Below, one piece after another: positions 5,867 through 8,755 of a DNA stretch of 8,755 nt (within the stretch, counting starts at the first letter, position 1; each line of letters opens with the position of its first letter). The notes under the pieces were generated by a model. It was not told the DNA's origin. It saw only the letters and a list, made by a program, of their open reading frames with translations, and did not search any database. Source of the DNA: Prevotella sp. UBA746 (lineage in GTDB: Bacteria > Bacteroidota > Bacteroidia > Bacteroidales > Bacteroidaceae); NCBI GenBank assembly GCA_002298545.1, contig DBKQ01000064.1:1-8755 (forward strand). Direction: 5' to 3'. The position numbers were made by a program, and so were the translations under genes.

Positions 5867-7165
5867 ATGAAAACGAAGAATATCAGAAGAAATAAAATGA
5901 AGGACTTGAAGGTATCGGCAAGTCAGGTGGAAAAATGGCTCAAGATTATGGACAAGCGGCAGTCTGTTAATGAAATGCCGGAGAAAGGAAACGGAACGAG
6001 CAACAGGGGCAACGCAAGGATGGATGCCGTGAACGGAATGATGGATTTCCTGAAAAGGAGGTATCTGTTTAGATTCAACAGTGTGACGGGAGTCACCGAA
6101 TACCGGTTGAAGGATGGCGGCGAGGAAAAGTTTCTGCCTCTCAACCAGAGGGTTATGAAGCGGATGGCACTGGAGGTGGAGCTTGGCGGATACGGAGCGA
6201 CGTTCAACGACGTGAGGTATTTCCTTGAGTCTGACATGCTCGCCAGTCATGACCCGCTGAAGGCTTTTCTCGACGGATGCCGCGGCACGTGGGACGGCAA
6301 AGACCGTATTCGGATGCTCGCAAACACCGTGAAATGCAACAATCCACACTGGGCTGACTGGTTCTACCGCTGGTTTCTCGGCATGGTGGAGCAATGGACT
6401 GATACGCCGGCTACGAAGCTTTACGGCAACAGTACCGTGCCGCTGCTTATCTCTAAACAGGGATTCAGAAAGAGCACCTTCTGTCGCCGACTGCTTCCGC
6501 CGGAACTCAACTGGGGATACTGCGACAGCCTTGTCGTCTCGGAAAAGCGGCAAGTGCTACAGGCGATGTCGCAATTCCTGCTCGTGAACCTCGACGAGTT
6601 TAACCAGATTTCGCCGAAGCTGCAGGAGGGCTTCGTGAAGAATATGTTACAGTTGCCCACGGTGAAGGTGAAACGTCCTTACGGCAAGGTGATGGAGGAG
6701 ATGCCGCGCCGCGCCTCGTTTATCGCCACGAGCAACATTGCCGAACCGCTGTCGGACCCAACTGGCAACCGCCGCTTTATCCCTGTGGAGATTACGGAAC
6801 CTATCGACACCACACAGTCTATCGACTACCGGCAGCTTTATGCCCAGGCGCTTGCGGCTCTCGACAGTGGGGAACGGGGATATTTCAATCAGGAGGAGAC
6901 ACGGCTGATAATGGAGAACAACCGTCGGTTTGAGGCGAAATCGCCTATGGAGCAATGCTTCTGGAACGTTTTCCGTCCAGCCGTCGAAACGGAAGAAGGG
7001 CGCTATATGACGACGAGCGAGATTTTCATCGAGATGAAGTCTGTCTACGGCAGTATTTTCAACATCAACAGTTTGGGAATGTTCGGCAGGTGTCTGAGTG
7101 CCATTCCAGAAATGATACGTCGGAAGAGTCGCCGTGGCACGGAATACTTCGTGGTGAGGGCATAG
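5867..7165 (+). CDS. VirE-family P-loop ATPase (DUF3874-type C-terminus), putative replication helicase
   Basis: 432 residues. The central ATPase region includes WDGKDRIRMLA (142-152) typical of VirE/VapE proteins, a Walker A region KQGFRKSTFCR (197-207), Walker B VNLDEF (240-245), a sensor-like ASFIATSN (283-290) and an arginine-finger motif GNRRF (300-304). The last 85 residues look like the winged-helix-type DUF3874 tail. The P-loop has Arg where the conserved Gly before Lys is expected; I recall the same GFRKST form in other Bacteroidales VirE proteins, so it is probably a lineage trait. The usual N-terminal primase-like part of long Bacteroidales versions is missing; only about 140 residues precede the ATPase. 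Relatives act as replication helicases of satellites and integrated elements, so initiation of element replication is an inference. The final codons contain a GTGAGGG repeat, so the coding end and the right repeat array overlap. ATG at 5897 is an alternative start. Confidence 0.85.
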   Translation: MKTKNIRRNKMKDLKVSASQVEKWLKIMDKRQSVNEMPEKGNGTSNRGNARMDAVNGMMDFLKRRYLFRFNSVTGVTEYRLKDGGEEKFLPLNQRVMKRMALEVELGGYGATFNDVRYFLESDMLASHDPLKAFLDGCRGTWDGKDRIRMLANTVKCNNPHWADWFYRWFLGMVEQWTDTPATKLYGNSTVPLLISKQGFRKSTFCRRLLPPELNWGYCDSLVVSEKRQVLQAMSQFLLVNLDEFNQISPKLQEGFVKNMLQLPTVKVKRPYGKVMEEMPRRASFIATSNIAEPLSDPTGNRRFIPVEITEPIDTTQSIDYRQLYAQALAALDSGERGYFNQEETRLIMENNRRFEAKSPMEQCFWNVFRPAVETEEGRYMTTSEIFIEMKSVYGSIFNINSLGMFGRCLSAIPEMIRRKSRRGTEYFVVRA

Positions 7166-7207
7166 CCCTCTACCCTCACACTTACCCTCACACCTTTACC
7201 CTCTGAC
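7154..7207 (+). repeat. Right inner CCCTCAC array, beginning inside the ATPase stop region
   Basis: GTGAGGG (7154-7160) lies in the last codons of the ATPase gene. It is followed by a partial CCCTC (7166-7170), exact CCCTCAC at 7173-7179 and 7185-7191 within TACCCTCACAC units 12 bases apart, and a decayed TACCCTCTGAC (7197-7207). These can pair with GTGAGGG copies on either side, so the array can also form a hairpin at the end of the transcript. Confidence 0.65.
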
Positions 7208-7229
7208 TGTCAACACGTTATACCGAAGG

Positions 7230-7260
7230 GTGAGGGTGTGAGGGTAAATTGAACGAAAAA
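7230..7260 (-). repeat. Right inverted end repeat
   Basis: Inverted partner of 4858-4888. GTGAGGGTGTGAGGGTAAA (7230-7248) is the exact reverse complement of 4870-4888, including the two heptamers with the same 8-base spacing (7230-7236, 7238-7244). CGAAAAA (7254-7260) matches the outer TTTTTCG of the left end. Confidence 0.8.
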
Positions 7261-7502
7261 AGTTTCTTTCATAACCCGTTCATCAGGAAATTTCTCAGTC
7301 CAAGATGCGTTATCCCGTTATCGTCATTTCTCTCCACAAGGGGAGTCATGGAAATTACATACTTTGGATATTTCTTTTATATCGAAAACTTTCCGCAAAA
7401 ATAAGATTTTCATTCGATATAAAAGATAAAACAGAAAGTTTTGATACTTTTATCCGATATAAAAGATAAATCGGCAGATAAAATATCTCGGCAAATACCA
7501 CG
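7261..7502. other. Gene-free intergenic stretch containing a cluster of AT-rich repeats
   Basis: No credible gene. CGATATAAAAGATAAA occurs twice exactly 40 bases apart (7415-7430, 7455-7470), with an inverted copy TCTTTTATATCG at 7373-7384. AAAACTTTC (7385-7393) and GAAAGTTTT (7434-7442) are another inverted pair, so 7373-7466 forms a large imperfect palindrome. A shorter near-repeat, TCGGCAGATA and TCGGCAAATA, lies at 7471-7480 and 7488-7497. It may be a dispersed intergenic repeat, or binding sites associated with the end of the ribosomal operon. Confidence 0.55.
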
Positions 7503-7530
7503 AAAAAAGCCCGACCTTACGGTCGGGCTT
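7503..7530 (-). terminator. Rho-independent terminator after rplQ
   Basis: AAGCCCGACC (7507-7516) and GGTCGGGCTT (7521-7530) form a perfect 10-bp GC-rich stem with a four-base loop. On the minus strand it is followed by a run of T (7508-7503, partly shared with the stem). It lies 24 bases after the rplQ stop and ends the ribosomal-protein operon. Confidence 0.9.
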
Positions 7531-7554
7531 ATCCTATGAGATATATTCAGAGAA

Positions 7555-8052
7555 TTATTCAGCCTTAGGAGCTTCCTCTGCCTTTGTCTCCTCAGCTGCA
7601 GGAGCTTCTGTTGCAGGAGCCTCTGCCTTAGGAGCAGCCTTGCGGCTACGGCGAGTCTTCTTAGCAGCTGCCTTAGGAGTCTTGGCCATGTTCTCATCAA
7701 AGTCTACCAGCTCGATGAATGCCATCTCTGCTGCGTCACCCTTACGGATGCCGAGTTTGATGATACGTGTGTATCCGCCTGGACGGTCGCCAACCTTTAC
7801 TGAAATCTCCTTGAACAACTCTGTTACAGCATACTTGTTCTGCAGATAACGGAAAACTACACGACGTGAAGTTGTTGTATCGCTCTTAGAGCGAGTAATC
7901 AGTGGCTCTACATACTTCTTCAAGGCCTTAGCCTTTGCGAGGGTCGTAGTGATTCTTTTGTGCATGATCAGCGAAATTGCCATGTTTGCGAGCATAGCCT
8001 TGCGGTGGTCTGCAGTACGGCCCAGATGGTTGAATTTTTTATTATGTCTCAT
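7555..8052 (-). CDS. rplQ: 50S ribosomal protein L17
   Basis: 165 residues. It begins MRHNKKFNHLGRTADHRKAM, the L17 signature, followed by the conserved core to about residue 120 (ELFKEISVKVGDRPGGYTRI, then KLGIRKGDAAEMAFIELVDF). L17 is a component of the large ribosomal subunit near the peptide exit tunnel. The protein is longer than the roughly 127-residue E. coli form because residues about 121-165 are a low-complexity tail of Lys, Ala, Pro and Glu that turns from basic to acidic; such tails are common in Bacteroidetes L17 and are probably disordered. It follows rpoA by 80 bases on the same strand, the usual order at the end of the operon, and is followed by a strong terminator. No Shine-Dalgarno sequence is present upstream, only an A-rich leader. 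Confidence 0.97.
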   Translation of the reverse strand: MRHNKKFNHLGRTADHRKAMLANMAISLIMHKRITTTLAKAKALKKYVEPLITRSKSDTTTSRRVVFRYLQNKYAVTELFKEISVKVGDRPGGYTRIIKLGIRKGDAAEMAFIELVDFDENMAKTPKAAAKKTRRSRKAAPKAEAPATEAPAAEETKAEEAPKAE

Positions 8053-8132
8053 TTTTTGTTCTTTGTTTTTTTAAGGGTTCTTACCAAAGCACGAGGGAGA
8101 ACATTTTCTGCTCTCCTCATGCCAAGGGAACT

Positions 8133-8755
8133 TTATTCCTTATCTAATTTATACTTAGAAATGTCGGTTCCAAACGACAGATTCAGACTCTCGAGCAAAT
8201 CATCAAGCTCTGAGAGCGATTTCTTACCGAAGTTGCGGAACTTCAGGAGGTCAGTCTTGTTATACTGTACCAAGTCGCCAAGTGTCTCCACGTCGGCAGC
8301 CTTCAAGCAGTTCAGTGCACGAACGCTGAGGTTCATGTCAACCAAACGGGTCTTCAGCAACTGGCGCATGTGAAGAATCTCCTCGTCAAACTCCTGGTTT
8401 GTCTCTACATCGTTGTTCTCAAGAGTAATCTTCTCGTCAGAGAACAGCATGAAGTGATAAATCAGAATCTTGGCAGCCTCTTTCAGCGCATCTTTCGGGT
8501 GAATGGAACCATCCGTAGTGACTTCGAGGATGAGCTTGTCGTAGTCGGTCTTCTGCTCAACACGATACGGCTCAACAGCGTATTTCACGTTACGGATTGG
8601 GGTGTAAATAGAATCGATTGGAATTACGTTAACATCGGTGCAGAACTCACGGTTCTCGTCTGATGGAACATAGCCACGACCTTTGTTGATCGTGAGGTCA
8701 ATCTGCATTGATGCCTTTGCGTCTAAATGACATATCACCAAATCAGGGTTTAACA
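8133..8755 (-). CDS. rpoA: DNA-directed RNA polymerase subunit alpha, partial (N-terminus beyond the window)
   Basis: About 207 C-terminal residues are visible; the reading frame continues without a start through the right edge (LNPDLVICHLDAKASMQIDL), so about 125 residues lie outside. The visible part contains the end of the dimerisation/assembly domain (GRGYVPSDENRE and PIDSIYTPIRNVKYAVEPYR), the linker (ENNDVETNQEFDEEILHM), and the C-terminal domain (about the last 75 residues; NLSVRALNCLKAADVETLGD, then KFRNFGKKSLSELDDLLESL) that contacts DNA upstream elements and regulators. Alpha forms the dimer on which the beta subunits assemble. It is co-directional with rplQ and probably translated from the same operon message. 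Confidence 0.97.
   Translation of the reverse strand, partial: LNPDLVICHLDAKASMQIDLTINKGRGYVPSDENREFCTDVNVIPIDSIYTPIRNVKYAVEPYRVEQKTDYDKLILEVTTDGSIHPKDALKEAAKILIYHFMLFSDEKITLENNDVETNQEFDEEILHMRQLLKTRLVDMNLSVRALNCLKAADVETLGDLVQYNKTDLLKFRNFGKKSLSELDDLLESLNLSFGTDISKYKLDKE

Larger units (their letters stand above)
4858..7260. mobile_element. Putative 2.4-kb element with 31-bp inverted ends carrying a small Cys protein and a VirE ATPase
   Basis: The left end (4858-4888) and the reverse complement of the right end (7230-7260) agree at 27 of 31 positions: TTTTTCG, a five-base variable part with one match, then the perfect 19-mer TTTACCCTCACACCCTCAC. Inside each end lie further copies of the heptamer in opposite orientation. 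Between them are only two plus-strand genes, a DUF6078-like protein and a VirE-family ATPase. No transposase, recombinase or polymerase-type primase is encoded, and I found no convincing target-site duplication outside the repeats. It may be a replication-dependent or non-autonomous mobile element, or a stable cassette whose ends are protein-binding sites. The exact boundaries are uncertain. Confidence 0.45.

Noticed and set aside
5633..6553. A 306-codon minus-strand reading frame opposite the VirE-type gene
   Set aside because: It lies antisense to a gene with clear ATPase motifs, has no recognisable domains, and crosses the intergenic hairpins. It is a shadow of the real gene.
7305..7469. 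A 54-codon plus-strand frame beginning MRYPVIVISLHKGS
   Set aside because: It is mostly encoded by the repeat cluster, has no family likeness and no visible promoter.

Overview
The window looks like chromosomal DNA of a Prevotella-like member of the Bacteroidales. The evidence is an rpoA-rplQ pair with Bacteroidetes-type proteins, AT-rich leaders without Shine-Dalgarno sequences, promoters of the form TTTG-N19-TAnnTTTG, a secreted protein with a C-terminal tail of the type IX secretion (Por) kind, and a VirE-type ATPase with the Bacteroidales-style C-terminus. The genus is an inference; no 16S or marker set is present.

Layout from left to right. Positions 1-238 are intergenic: a strong-looking leftward promoter embedded in palindromes (1-94), then a terminator (163-204). 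Positions 239-4258 (minus) encode a 1339-residue secreted multidomain protein: signal peptide, two tandem copies of a propeller-like repeat region, fibronectin-III-like and jelly-roll modules, and a sorting tail. Its predicted promoter is at 4294-4324. Positions 4396-4661 (minus) hold the remnant of an AAA/DUF4143-type ATPase gene that has lost most of its middle.

The most unusual part is 4858-7260. Two genes on the plus strand, a 151-residue cysteine-containing protein (DUF6078-like) and a 432-residue VirE-family P-loop ATPase, are bounded by an imperfect 31-bp inverted repeat (27/31 matching, with a perfect 19-bp core). Just inside each end lie further copies of the heptamer CCCTCAC/GTGAGGG in the opposite orientation. 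There are 11 exact heptamers, and I found none outside the two ends. On the left the array is followed by a very AT-rich stretch, which resembles an iteron-type replication origin. No transposase, integrase or polymerase-type primase is visible, so this is either a small rep-like or satellite mobile element, or a domesticated cassette.

Positions 7261-7502 contain no gene but carry a set of direct and inverted repeats. From 7503 to the right edge comes the 3' end of the large ribosomal-protein operon on the minus strand: terminator (7503-7530), rplQ (L17, with a lysine/alanine/glutamate-rich extension) and rpoA (RNA polymerase alpha, missing its N-terminal part because the window ends). The putative element therefore sits immediately downstream of an essential, highly expressed operon and next to a decayed ATPase gene, as expected of an accessory insertion site.
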